NCBI GenBank assembly: GCA_016213945.1 | Contig: JACQZF010000006.1 | Span: 62,001-126,000 of the forward strand | Direction: 5' to 3' | Origin: Nitrospirota bacterium | Lineage (GTDB): Bacteria; Nitrospirota; Thermodesulfovibrionia; UBA6902 | DNA: 64,000 bases | Part shown: positions 6,853 through 15,797 of the stretch, piece after piece | Layout: each line of letters starts with the position of its first letter | Position numbering within the stretch: the first letter of the stretch is position 1 | Made by a program: the position numbers and the translations under genes | Notes under the pieces: model-generated | What the model saw: the letters and a program-made list of their open reading frames with translations, nothing else | Told to the model about the DNA's origin: nothing | Database searches by the model: none

Positions 6853-9468
6853 ATGGACGTAATCACTACTCATCTGAACGCTGACTTTGACGCGCTTGCG
6901 TCAATGCTGGCCGCAAAAAAATATTATCCCGAAGCGCTCCTCGTCTTCCCCGGCTCGCAGGAGAAGACAGTCCGCGATTTTCTTTCAACTGCGCAGATCG
7001 CCCCGGAGATCACAAAGATAAAAGACGTGGATTTGCAGAAGATAACGCGTCTGGTCTTTGTGGACGTAAAGAACCCTGAGAGGGTCGGACGGTTCTGCGA
7101 GATATTAGACAGGAAGGGTTTAACAATTCATATCTACGACCACCACCCTCTTTCCGGAGATGATATAAGGGGGCAGAAGGAAATTATTGAAACAGCCGGG
7201 GCCACGACAACGATATTCACTGAGATGCTGCGGAAAGACAAGCTGCCCCTGACCCCGGCAGAAGCCACGGTGCTCATGCTTGGAATTTATGAAGAGACCG
7301 GCTCCCTGATATTTCCTTCAACTACTGAAAGGGACCTGAACGCGGCCGCCTATCTTCTAAGGAAAGGCGCGAACCTGAACATTGTTTCGAGCTTCATAAC
7401 AAAAGACCTCAACCCGGAGGAGATAGACCTTTTAAATGAGCTGGTGCATTCAGCAAAGGATTACATCATCCACGACACGAGAATAAAAATAGCGAAGGCG
7501 TCGAGGGACAATTATATCGGGGACATCGCCTTTATGGCGCATAAAATACGCGACATGGAAGACGCCGATGTGATCTTCCTTATTGTTGCCATGGAAGACA
7601 GGCTTCAGATCATCGCAAGGAGCCACATGCCCGAGGTCGACGCCTCAGAGATACTGCGCGTGTTCGGCGGCGGCGGGCATCCGCAGGCGGCCTCAGCAAG
7701 TATCAGGAACATGACACTTGAAGAGACCGAAAAAGAATTACTGGAAGTCCTGAAAAACAAGATACACCCTACAAGGACCGCAAAGGACATCATGACAAGC
7801 CCTGTAAAGACCATTACCTGGGGCAGCACCGTATCAACCGCTGAAAAGACGATGACAAGATATGAAGTAAACGTCCTGCCCGTTATCAAGCAGAGCTCCT
7901 ACTACGGGCTCATTTCGAGGGAGGTCGTGGAAAAGGCGTTGTTTCACGGTTTCGGCAAGAGCAGGGTCACCGAGTTCTGCACCACGGATGTGTCCACCGT
8001 AAAACCCTCAACCCCTGTGAGCGTCGTTGAAACTTTGATGATAGAGCAAAACCAGAGGTTCATGCCGGTGATTGAAAACAGTCATATTGTTGGCGCGATA
8101 ACAAGGACCGACCTCCTGCGGTCGCTTTATGAAAGCCTGCTGAGAAAAGACAGGATACTCACATATGAAAGATTGACCGAGAAACCCTCCATAGGCAAGA
8201 ACCTTTCATCGGTCATGAAATCGAAATTCCCTCCTGAGATATTCAGCCTGCTGAAGCTCTCAGGTGAGGTCGCGGACAGCCTCGGCTTTTCCTCGTATAT
8301 TGTGGGCGGCTCCGTGCGCGACCTCCTTCGCGGTGAAGCCAACTTTGACATCGACATCGTCATTGAAGGAGACGGGATCGCATTTGCCCAGGTCCTCGGG
8401 AAAAATATTGATGCGAAAGTAACAAGCCACAAGAGATTCGGCACCGCTGTCGTAAAGAGGGATTCTTTCAAATTTGATGTTGCCACATCGCGGACAGAGT
8501 ATTACGAATCTCCTGCCGCCCTTCCCACGGTTGAGATGTCGTCAATTAAAAAAGACCTGTACAGGAGGGACTTCACAATAAACACGATGGCGATAAGGCT
8601 GGACCCCGACAAGTTCGGGCAGCTGCTTGACTACTTCGGTGGGCAGAGGGACATAAAGGAAAAGGCCATACGGATACTTCACAATCTGAGCTTCATAGAA
8701 GACCCGACAAGGGCCTTCAGGGCAATAAGGTTCTCGGAACGGTTCGGCTATAAAGTAAGCAAACACACAATGAACCTGATAAAGACCGCTGTGCGGATAA
8801 ACCTGTTTGACAAGCTCTCCGGTGCAAGGATGTATGACGAGCTCAACCTGCTCTTTATTGAAACAGAACCGATCAAGGCGCTCAAACGTCTGGAGGAAAT
8901 GGACCTGCTGAAGTTCATTCATCCCAATATATCAGTGACAGAAAACCTGAGAGATACCTTTGAGGCGATACAGGAGACATTCGCATGGTTCAAGCTGCTC
9001 TTCTTTGAGGAGGACGTCAACAAGTCTCATCTTTTTCTCATGGCCATGATCGAAGACCTGGCCCCGCAGGAGAGGAACAAGGCGCTGAAGAGGCTTCATG
9101 TGCCACCCAATGCGACCCGTGAAATACTTGCCGGCATCGAAGACTCGCGTAACGCGATTGCGAAACTGCAAAATGCCTCTCAAAAAGAGATCTACCATAC
9201 ACTCTGCCATCTGAATATCCAGACCGTCCTTTTCACTATGGCAAAGGCCCGTCAAAAGGAACTGAAAAAAGCCGTTTCATTGCATCTAACGAAATTAAGG
9301 AACATTAAACCTGACCTTACCGGCAAAGACCTGAAGTCAATGGGATACCCGCCCGGGCCGGTTTACAAAGTGATACTTTCCGCGATACTTGACGCGAGGC
9401 TTGAGAGGAAGATCAAAAGCAGGGATGAAGAGATAGAGTTTGTGAGAGATAAATTTGAGATTCAGTAG
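6853..9468 (+). CDS. DHH-CBS-tRNA nucleotidyltransferase/poly(A) polymerase fusion
   Basis: The 871-residue protein has four modules: a DHH phosphoesterase (NADFDALASMLAAKKYYP, then YDHHPLSG), a DHHA1 RNA-binding region (GGGGHPQAASASI, about residues 273-285), two CBS domains (about 315-430), and a class II nucleotidyltransferase head (GGSVRDLLRG with FDIDIVIEGD, about 477-505; RRDFTINTMAI, about 576) with the RNA-binding helices (DPTRAFRAIRFSERFGY). The head domain adds C/A residues to tRNA 3' ends, or only A when a separate CC-adding enzyme exists. The fused DHH module probably hydrolyses nucleotides or RNA. Its 3' end overlaps the convergent DUF3553 gene by 7 bp. Confidence 0.93.
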   Translation: MDVITTHLNADFDALASMLAAKKYYPEALLVFPGSQEKTVRDFLSTAQIAPEITKIKDVDLQKITRLVFVDVKNPERVGRFCEILDRKGLTIHIYDHHPLSGDDIRGQKEIIETAGATTTIFTEMLRKDKLPLTPAEATVLMLGIYEETGSLIFPSTTERDLNAAAYLLRKGANLNIVSSFITKDLNPEEIDLLNELVHSAKDYIIHDTRIKIAKASRDNYIGDIAFMAHKIRDMEDADVIFLIVAMEDRLQIIARSHMPEVDASEILRVFGGGGHPQAASASIRNMTLEETEKELLEVLKNKIHPTRTAKDIMTSPVKTITWGSTVSTAEKTMTRYEVNVLPVIKQSSYYGLISREVVEKALFHGFGKSRVTEFCTTDVSTVKPSTPVSVVETLMIEQNQRFMPVIENSHIVGAITRTDLLRSLYESLLRKDRILTYERLTEKPSIGKNLSSVMKSKFPPEIFSLLKLSGEVADSLGFSSYIVGGSVRDLLRGEANFDIDIVIEGDGIAFAQVLGKNIDAKVTSHKRFGTAVVKRDSFKFDVATSRTEYYESPAALPTVEMSSIKKDLYRRDFTINTMAIRLDPDKFGQLLDYFGGQRDIKEKAIRILHNLSFIEDPTRAFRAIRFSERFGYKVSKHTMNLIKTAVRINLFDKLSGARMYDELNLLFIETEPIKALKRLEEMDLLKFIHPNISVTENLRDTFEAIQETFAWFKLLFFEEDVNKSHLFLMAMIEDLAPQERNKALKRLHVPPNATREILAGIEDSRNAIAKLQNASQKEIYHTLCHLNIQTVLFTMAKARQKELKKAVSLHLTKLRNIKPDLTGKDLKSMGYPPGPVYKVILSAILDARLERKIKSRDEEIEFVRDKFEIQ

Positions 9469-9680
9469 ATTATCCTGACACCCGCATAGTAGCAGCAGAG
9501 GGCGCTTTCGAGGTCGTTGATAAAAGACCTCTCCTCACCATCTTCGAACATGATCCTTACAAGACAGAAACCGCCCGTGAGAGACGAATGTTTTTCCTCC
9601 ACCACCTCCCCCGTGCCCCACGCGGAGTAATTGAGATGACTGACCCTGTCTCCGACTTTCAAATATAACCGCCTCGGCAT
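9462..9680 (-). CDS. DUF3553 family protein
   Basis: This 72-residue protein begins MPRRLYLKVGDRVSHL and contains WGTGEVVEE and RIMFEDGEERSFINDLES, matching my memory of DUF3553. These are small SH3-like proteins, related in appearance to a domain found beside UvrD/PcrA helicases. The role is unknown. The gene is convergent with the nucleotidyltransferase gene, and the next gene on the same strand (hsdR) ends about 45 bp away from its start side. Confidence 0.75.
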   Translation of the reverse strand: MPRRLYLKVGDRVSHLNYSAWGTGEVVEEKHSSLTGGFCLVRIMFEDGEERSFINDLESALCCYYAGVRIIY

Positions 9681-9726
9681 TATTAATTATAATACAAAGA
9701 ACGGAGGGGGAGAAAGAGGATTGTAT

Positions 9727-12700
9727 TCATTGCGCATACACACTCTTCCCTGCACCATAATACGAATCATATACATGCTGATAGACTGTATTGCATTTCT
9801 GTTGATAGAGGTCAGGTGGATAGCTGTTCGGTAACATTTCATCAAGAATTTTTTCAATTGTAATAAAGACATCTGCTCTTGTCTGTTGTTTCCTTCTCCA
9901 GTCCAATACCAGCTTTTCTTTTGTCAGCTTTATTAGCAAGTTTTTTGATGCAAGTTTTACCTGTTGTGTTTCAGCTTTGGTCATATCAGGTTTCTTCAAC
10001 AGATCAAATACAGCAAGTTCTTCTTCCGTTAAATTTTCAGATACTCCCCTCTTCTCTTCCTCATTCAGATCTTTCACAAATGCCATCAATCTTTCAAAAA
10101 ACATCTCTACATTGATCGAGCCTGAGTTGTATTCATCAATGAGCTGCTGAAATTTCTGGAGGTAATCAATCCGTGCCCTGTTTAGTCTGACCATTCTGTT
10201 GAGCCTTGCACTGATTGCAGCTTTCAGTCCCGCTGCCTGCGTGTTTTTTCTGCCTTTTTCAAACTGCTTTCTTAATGCTTCGAAGTCAATCCGGGATAAA
10301 TCAACTCTGTTTGCCCCAATAGACTCTCTGATAAGAAATCCCTCTGCTTCAATGGATTCGTCAAGTACATTTTTTACTTTACCCATGACCGCTGAGATAT
10401 CAACTTCATCGCCTGTTTCGGAGCGGATCTTGCCGGCAATGACATTGAGTACAGTACATTTATCATAAAACTTGCCTGCTTCAGGGTCAGGCAGGATGGC
10501 CTTGAATAATTTCATGACACTGGACGCAAGCAGAAGAAATCTGTTCTTCGTATCATCGTTCACCATAAAGGCATCAGCCGCATCGGCAATAAGCCTGATC
10601 TTTTCAAATTTATCATTTGCCGCAATGATCTTTTGGATATATACTCCACGCTTTATACAGAAATCTTCTGTCTCGTTAATTGTCTGATCAAGTTCCCGGA
10701 CAAGTTCACTCTTGGGCTTTACGGGAGTATCACCTTCTCCGATGCCGCCGCCGGAACCAGTGCCGTAAATAGCCAGCGCCTTCTGGAGATTCCTGAATAT
10801 CCCAACATAGTCAACGATCAGACCATTCTTCTTATCTACGAATACCCTGTTTGCCCGTGCGATGGTCTGCATGAGGGTGTGATTCTTCATCGGCTTATCG
10901 AGGTATATCGTCGAAAGGCCCGGCACATCAAACCCGGTCATCCACATGGCACAGACAAAGACTATTCTGAAGGGATCATACGGGTCTTTAAATTTCTCCG
11001 CCATATCCTCTTTTACCATACGTCTGCGGTGTTTCTCGATATCAAGTCCAAGCTTTCTGAATTTCTGTATCTCGTTCTGTTCGCTGCTGACTACCACAGC
11101 CATGTCGGTCTCTTCCATGTATTCTATTCTCTCTGCTATGTCTTTAGTTCTATCCTGAGGCTCATCAGACCGTTTAATTCTTTGCTCCTCCAACTGCTTT
11201 CGCCAATGTTTCTGTACCTTGTCATACATCTTTACCGCTGTCGGTTTATCAATAGATACCACCATTGCCTTGCCCTGATAACCCCGGCTTGTGAAATGAG
11301 TGACAATATCAGCGGCTATCTTTTCCAGCCGGTCATCTCTTGTGATAATGTGATATTCACGGGCAAATTCCCTCTGGAGCTTTTCTTCCTGCTCAGGAGA
11401 AAGCAAGGCTTCTTCAATTATCCGTTCCAGGTCTTCGTTCAGGTCCTCATTCTTAAGCTGCACTTCAGGTATCCTGTTTTCGTAATAGAGCGGAACAGTA
11501 GCGTTGTCATCAGCCGACTGTTTGAAATTGTAGATGCTGATATAATCGCCGAATGTTTTACGAGTAAGTTCCTCACCGGCTATCAATGGAGTGCCTGTAA
11601 ATGCAATAAAGGCGGCATTCGGAAGGGCCGTCCTCATGTTCATTGCAAGCGTGTCGTATTGTGACCGGTGGGCCTCATCAGCGATCACGATTATGTCCGA
11701 CCTGTCTGAGACCTTATAGTTTATATCGCCGAATTTGTGAATAAGGGTAAAGATATTCCTGTGGTCTTCCTTTAATAGTTGTTCAAGGTGTTTTCCGCTT
11801 TCAGCATGTACCTCCTGTTCAGTAACTGCTCCTGCATATGCGAAGTTCTTATATATTTGCTTATCAAGTTCTATCCTATCGGTTACGATGAGGAAGGTAT
11901 AATTCCCCTCGAATTTCCTGAGTACCTTTTGAGAAAAGAAAATCATCGAATAGCTCTTTCCGCTTCCCTGCGTGTGCCAAAACACGCCGAGCCGTCCCTG
12001 ATTCTCTTTTATCCTGCTGAATGACTCAATGGAATTATTTACTCCAAGGAATTGGTGGTTCTTGGCTACGATCTTGATAAGGCTTCCGCCAGTATCACTG
12101 AATAAAATGAAGTTTTCGATCAGGTCGAGCAGTTTTTTCTTCTCACAGGTGCCTTTAATAATTGTTTCAAGAGATACAACGCCTTCCTCGCCTTCACTGT
12201 TTATCTTTTTCCATTCGCTGAAGTGTTCGTAGTCAGAAGTAATGGAACCGATCCTGCTTTCCGAACCGTTTGACAGGATAATAAAGGAGTTATACCGGAA
12301 CATCTGCGGGATCGTGTCTTTGTAATCAGTGAGATTGTCTCTAAAAGCATTCTCAAGTTTCCTGTGAACTGCTTTAAGCTCGATGAAGATAAGAGGCAGC
12401 CCGTTCACAAATCCCACAAGGTCTGCCCTGCGTTTGTACATCTCGCCGGTTATCCAGAATTGAGAGGCAAGGAAGAAGTCGTTCCTGTCCGGATCGTCGA
12501 ACTCGATAACCTTTACCGTCTCGTCTTCCTCTGTTCCGTCTTCGCGTTTGACCTTTACCTTTACTCCGTCACGGATAATCTTGTAGATTTCCCGGTTGGC
12601 ATTGGCAGGATTTAAAACACCCCTGTCGCGGGTCAGTTCTTCAATGGCTTGTTCGATTGCTTCGTTAGGGATATTAGAATTGAGATTGCGAAGGGCTTCT

Positions 12701-12855
12701 CTTAATTTTGGGATGAGAATAACGTCGGTTGAAGTCTCTCTGCCAAGGGTTCCTTTTGTGCCATAAATTTCGTGGAAGCAGTCGAGATGAGAATAGCCGA
12801 GGGATTGAAAAAGGGCAATAGCGGGTTGTTCAATGAGTTCCAGTTCATTAAACAT
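9727..12855 (-). CDS. hsdR: Type I restriction endonuclease, HsdR subunit
   Basis: The 1042-residue protein is full length for HsdR. It has the nuclease motif region RRADLVGFVNGLPLIFIELK (about residues 139-158), Walker A in WHTQGSGKS (about 289-297), the DEAH box in IVIADEAHRSQ (about 386), motif III FTGTPL, and motif VI MQTIARANR, followed by a helical C-terminal domain. It cuts DNA after translocation when bound to HsdM and HsdS. Its N-terminus resembles a truncated duplicate at 13738-13962; toxin-antitoxin genes now separate the two. The proper hsdR start must therefore once have lain next to the DUF4209 gene. Confidence 0.95.
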   Translation of the reverse strand: MFNELELIEQPAIALFQSLGYSHLDCFHEIYGTKGTLGRETSTDVILIPKLREALRNLNSNIPNEAIEQAIEELTRDRGVLNPANANREIYKIIRDGVKVKVKREDGTEEDETVKVIEFDDPDRNDFFLASQFWITGEMYKRRADLVGFVNGLPLIFIELKAVHRKLENAFRDNLTDYKDTIPQMFRYNSFIILSNGSESRIGSITSDYEHFSEWKKINSEGEEGVVSLETIIKGTCEKKKLLDLIENFILFSDTGGSLIKIVAKNHQFLGVNNSIESFSRIKENQGRLGVFWHTQGSGKSYSMIFFSQKVLRKFEGNYTFLIVTDRIELDKQIYKNFAYAGAVTEQEVHAESGKHLEQLLKEDHRNIFTLIHKFGDINYKVSDRSDIIVIADEAHRSQYDTLAMNMRTALPNAAFIAFTGTPLIAGEELTRKTFGDYISIYNFKQSADDNATVPLYYENRIPEVQLKNEDLNEDLERIIEEALLSPEQEEKLQREFAREYHIITRDDRLEKIAADIVTHFTSRGYQGKAMVVSIDKPTAVKMYDKVQKHWRKQLEEQRIKRSDEPQDRTKDIAERIEYMEETDMAVVVSSEQNEIQKFRKLGLDIEKHRRRMVKEDMAEKFKDPYDPFRIVFVCAMWMTGFDVPGLSTIYLDKPMKNHTLMQTIARANRVFVDKKNGLIVDYVGIFRNLQKALAIYGTGSGGGIGEGDTPVKPKSELVRELDQTINETEDFCIKRGVYIQKIIAANDKFEKIRLIADAADAFMVNDDTKNRFLLLASSVMKLFKAILPDPEAGKFYDKCTVLNVIAGKIRSETGDEVDISAVMGKVKNVLDESIEAEGFLIRESIGANRVDLSRIDFEALRKQFEKGRKNTQAAGLKAAISARLNRMVRLNRARIDYLQKFQQLIDEYNSGSINVEMFFERLMAFVKDLNEEEKRGVSENLTEEELAVFDLLKKPDMTKAETQQVKLASKNLLIKLTKEKLVLDWRRKQQTRADVFITIEKILDEMLPNSYPPDLYQQKCNTVYQHVYDSYYGAGKSVYAQ

Positions 12856-12863
12856 TTGAATTA

Positions 12864-13190
12864 TCAGGACCAGTATGATTTTTTCTTGTACGCTTCATCG
12901 TGCGGCCCCATATCCACGAACTTAACGGTTTCATCCTTGCACTTCGGGCAGTCATGGCAGAGAACTATTTTGTCATCACCCTTTGCCCTGCAGACCTTAC
13001 AATACAGATAAATTATGAGAAAATTCTTCTTAACGGGAGTGCTGTAATATCCCCTGAAATTTCCCTTTAACGGTTCGCCGAGGGCGATAGGGTTTTCTAT
13101 TATCATATCCGCTTTCTTTTGTATCGCCTTCTTTATTGAACTGTGCCTTTTAAGGGATTTTACAAAAACATCGCTGAACAGCGCTTCCAT
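12864..13190 (-). CDS. RelE/ParE-superfamily toxin
   Basis: I take the start as the ATG at 13188-13190, which overlaps the antitoxin stop by one base (TAATG), giving 108 residues. A frame extension up to 13217 exists but is less likely. The sequence shows a RelE/YafQ-like order: EALFSDVFVKSLKRHSS, a basic helix, and GNFRGYYSTPVKKNFLIIY. A Cys cluster (YCKVC and CHDCPKC) precedes DMGPHDEAY, suggesting a metal knuckle found in some relatives. It probably cleaves ribosome-associated mRNA; the activity is inferred from the family. The gene lies directly downstream of its antitoxin. Confidence 0.8.
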   Translation of the reverse strand: MEALFSDVFVKSLKRHSSIKKAIQKKADMIIENPIALGEPLKGNFRGYYSTPVKKNFLIIYLYCKVCRAKGDDKIVLCHDCPKCKDETVKFVDMGPHDEAYKKKSYWS

Positions 13191-13441
13191 TAAAAGACCT
13201 CGTCGTACTTGAACCATTTCATCTTGCCATTCTTGATTTTAGAAATTGTATCCAAAAGACTTTTACTGAAATTAGGGTCACTTAGAATTATTTCAGTAGG
13301 TTCATTTACAACAGTTCTCCTGAGGTTTAAAACAAACTGCGTAAAGACTTCGGAGACAGTGGTTCTCTGTTCCTCCGCATACGATTTAATGTACTCTATC
13401 AAGTCTTCATCCAGCGTTATATTTACCTTGCCTTTATGCAT
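13190..13441 (-). CDS. Ribbon-helix-helix antitoxin
   Basis: This 83-residue protein has a short MHKGKVNITLDEDLIEYIKSYA ribbon-helix start, EEQRTTVSEVFTQFV as the second helix, and a C-terminal toxin-binding tail. The frame opens at a GTG at 13450, but the ATG at 13439-13441 has GGAGG about 8 nt upstream and is the likelier start. Two perfect tandem 11-bp repeats upstream form a natural RHH operator. It is translationally coupled to the toxin. Confidence 0.82.
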   Translation of the reverse strand: MHKGKVNITLDEDLIEYIKSYAEEQRTTVSEVFTQFVLNLRRTVVNEPTEIILSDPNFSKSLLDTISKIKNGKMKWFKYDEVF

Positions 13442-13460
13442 TATAAACACCTCCTTTACG

Positions 13461-13482
13461 TTATACGCCTATTATACGCCTA
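13461..13482 (-). promoter_or_regulatory. Tandem 11-bp operator of the toxin-antitoxin unit
   Basis: Two abutting perfect copies of TAGGCGTATAA (minus-strand sense) lie about 20 bp upstream of the antitoxin start, overlapping a TATAAT-like sequence. RHH antitoxins commonly bind tandem repeats of this spacing to repress their own promoter. Binding is inferred. Confidence 0.65.
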
Positions 13483-13511
13483 ATGATTTTTAGATATCAA
13501 GACCCTCCACG

Positions 13512-13751
13512 TCAATTACCGGCCTGGTATGCCTTTATCTCTTCGGCGATCTGACCTTCACTGATTGCCTTTACCCTGGGAAGCTTCTGGGTCTTCTTAA
13601 ACAGCTTCCGCAGCTCCTGTGCACTTATTTTCTTCTTCTCATCTTCCGCAATCATCACTATCTCGACCCGCTGGCCTGAACGAAACGGCAGTTTTTTCAA
13701 CACAAGGTTTTCGGGGTCTTTAATCGTTACATATTTTTTATAGGCAAGCAT
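13512..13751 (-). CDS. Small protein, possible orphan antitoxin
   Basis: The ATG at 13749-13751 has GAGGAGG about 7 nt upstream and gives 79 residues, beginning MLAYKKYVTIKDPENLVLKK. The first half looks beta-rich, and the second is a charged helix (ISAQELRKLFKKTQKL), a layout common in antitoxins with an AbrB- or Phd-like N-terminus. I do not recognise the family. The neighbouring toxin gene has its own antitoxin, and no PIN-domain partner is next to it, so it may be an orphan left by the rearrangement that split hsdR. Confidence 0.55.
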   Translation of the reverse strand: MLAYKKYVTIKDPENLVLKKLPFRSGQRVEIVMIAEDEKKKISAQELRKLFKKTQKLPRVKAISEGQIAEEIKAYQAGN

Positions 13752-13962
13752 TGTAATCCTCCTCATTGCCGTGATTTTTAATTATATCATTTACTAATGT
13801 CTCCTGTTTTAATAGGGAGATGTCGGTGGAAATCTCCCTACCGAGTATTCCTTTTTCGCCGTAGATTTCGTGGAAACAGTCGAGGTAAGAGTAGCTGAGA
13901 GATTGGAAGAGGTTGATGGCGGGTTTTTCGATTAGACTGTCTTCTGAATATCTATTAGCCAT
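13738..13962 (-). pseudogene. Truncated duplicate of the hsdR 5' end
   Basis: This 74-codon ORF matches the first roughly 45 residues of HsdR (32 of 41 aligned residues identical, for example FQSL-Y and LDCFHEIYG) and then diverges and stops. It begins one base after the DUF4209 stop, the place where an intact hsdR would be expected. It appears to be the remnant of the original or an alternative hsdR start, displaced when the toxin-antitoxin genes and the present hsdR came in. Confidence 0.8.
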
Positions 13963-15783
13963 TCAATCACCTTCGCTCTTTTTTGCGTCTTCTGGAGCTT
14001 CTACGGTCTGAGATTTTAGATGGGCTACGATGGGAAGGCAACATAATCGTAAAGTTGTCCACCAAAAATAAGGCACTTCAATAGAATAAAAACTACTATA
14101 AGACATCAACCCATGAGCAACCATGTTCCTGAGATTTGAGCCAAATCGTTCAACTAAGAGACCTCGCAAATCAAAGGCCAAGTCTTCCCCAAATATTTCC
14201 TCTATTTCAGAACAATACAGAATGTCATTAAGAGGTCTTTCATCTTGAATCCCTTGTTCATCCAGCCTGGAGACCGTTACCCCCTTCTTTTCAAGAATGT
14301 ATCTTATTGAATTTTCAACTTGTGGAATTAACAAGTGCGCAGCAGTCATATAATCACCCTTAAGTCCTGTATGCAGTCCTTGAGCAAATATTTGCTCACG
14401 CCCTTCAGGAACAAATGGGCTATTCTGCACAATAGGATAAAAATCCCGTATTTGCACATTATGTTCCAAGTTGATGAGCATTCTTACAGGCTCAATTAAA
14501 CCGTGCGTCTTAATGTTATGGTCAAATTTGGCTTGTGAATACATTTCAGCTTTTTTTGCACGTTCTACTTCCTCAGGGTCATTCGACATCATGTAAGGTT
14601 TTCTGCCAATTACCTTACCTTTTTCATTAACCAATGATCCTGATACCAAAAATTGTAAAGGATGTTTTTTAATTAGCTCTTCAACTCGGTTTCTTAGATT
14701 GGCAATATTTGGGGGAGCACCCATAAGGCAAAATTCAAAAAGCGCATCATGAAAATTGCGACCACTTATATGGTTTCGGTGTTTTTCTATTAACTCACTT
14801 ATATCCATTTCATGTGAAACTTGTTTCATCTCAGCAGCAATATTTTTTTGGACATCGATTAATTTACTATGAAGCTCATCGATACGATCTTTCTGACCAC
14901 CAATACGTCTATATGACTCAATAGCTTTTTCCAACCAGGTACTCGCAACTAAACTACTATTTGCTGTTTCCGCTTCTTTAACATAAGTTTCAGCAGTAAT
15001 AATTTTGGCCTTCTTCTCGGCTTCATTATTTCCGGCAAGTGCTTCCCAATGCGCTTTAATTTCCCAATAGGTTCTTGCCCTATGAAAATCACCTTTGTTT
15101 TCAGCTTGTTTTGCAATCTTTTCTGAAAGGCTTGAATATTTACTCGGGTCACCTTGACTGATTTCAAGCAATAATTCCATTAGCCTTGCTGATAAATATA
15201 AGGGATCACCTCCATCATATTTATCAAGAGTAGTTTCAATATGAGACACGACTTTTTTCCAGTGATTGGTGTTTCGACCAAGTTGCACAGATAATCTGAA
15301 AGCACGATTTATTCTTTCAAATCCAGCCACCCATGAGTCAGGATTCTCTAACAGAATCGCTGATTCTAAATAAGAATCAATAGCAACTTCTGCTGCTTTA
15401 TAATCTCTTTTTCTGATCCATATAATATCTGCTATCCTTGCACGCAAGTCAGCATCTTCTACATGTAAGAGCAGATCCTGTAAAACTTTTATATGATCAT
15501 CTCTTATATCATCGATTATTGCACTGCGGCCTGTATGCAATACTACCATTGGACCAAAAGGTTCATTTTTATCATCAGGCTTGAAATGAAACGAACAAAT
15601 CGCTCCCAATAAACTGAAAACTTCTTGAGCCTTCTCATTCTTTGCTTCTTCAAATTCTCTTGCCTTTGCAAAAAACTTTGATGAATATACTTCACATTCT
15701 TTCTCAGCGCAGTCATTGATGACATCTGGCCATGGAAGTGAATCAAAATCTGATTTTGTGAGTTGTATATTTTTTAAAGCCAT
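13963..15783 (-). CDS. DUF4209-like protein within the restriction operon
   Basis: This is a 606-residue, mostly helical protein with no signal or membrane segment. Its C-terminal 150 residues resemble DUF4209 as I recall it. About residue 551 lies RNMVAHG, an RX4H motif like that of HEPN ribonucleases, preceded by RGLLVERFGSNL. The middle looks TPR-like (HRARTYWEIKAHWEALAGNNEAE). It lies 15 bp after hsdS and abuts the hsdR fragment, so it is part of the hsd transcript. An accessory defence role, such as an RNase that acts when restriction fails, is an inference from motif and place. Confidence 0.65.
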   Translation of the reverse strand: MALKNIQLTKSDFDSLPWPDVINDCAEKECEVYSSKFFAKAREFEEAKNEKAQEVFSLLGAICSFHFKPDDKNEPFGPMVVLHTGRSAIIDDIRDDHIKVLQDLLLHVEDADLRARIADIIWIRKRDYKAAEVAIDSYLESAILLENPDSWVAGFERINRAFRLSVQLGRNTNHWKKVVSHIETTLDKYDGGDPLYLSARLMELLLEISQGDPSKYSSLSEKIAKQAENKGDFHRARTYWEIKAHWEALAGNNEAEKKAKIITAETYVKEAETANSSLVASTWLEKAIESYRRIGGQKDRIDELHSKLIDVQKNIAAEMKQVSHEMDISELIEKHRNHISGRNFHDALFEFCLMGAPPNIANLRNRVEELIKKHPLQFLVSGSLVNEKGKVIGRKPYMMSNDPEEVERAKKAEMYSQAKFDHNIKTHGLIEPVRMLINLEHNVQIRDFYPIVQNSPFVPEGREQIFAQGLHTGLKGDYMTAAHLLIPQVENSIRYILEKKGVTVSRLDEQGIQDERPLNDILYCSEIEEIFGEDLAFDLRGLLVERFGSNLRNMVAHGLMSYSSFYSIEVPYFWWTTLRLCCLPIVAHLKSQTVEAPEDAKKSEGD

Positions 15784-15797
15784 ATTATTCCATCAGT

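Noticed and set aside
10633-11664. 343-codon plus-strand ORF
   Set aside because: It is antisense to hsdR, whose motifs are continuous on the minus strand. It shows no recognisable domain.
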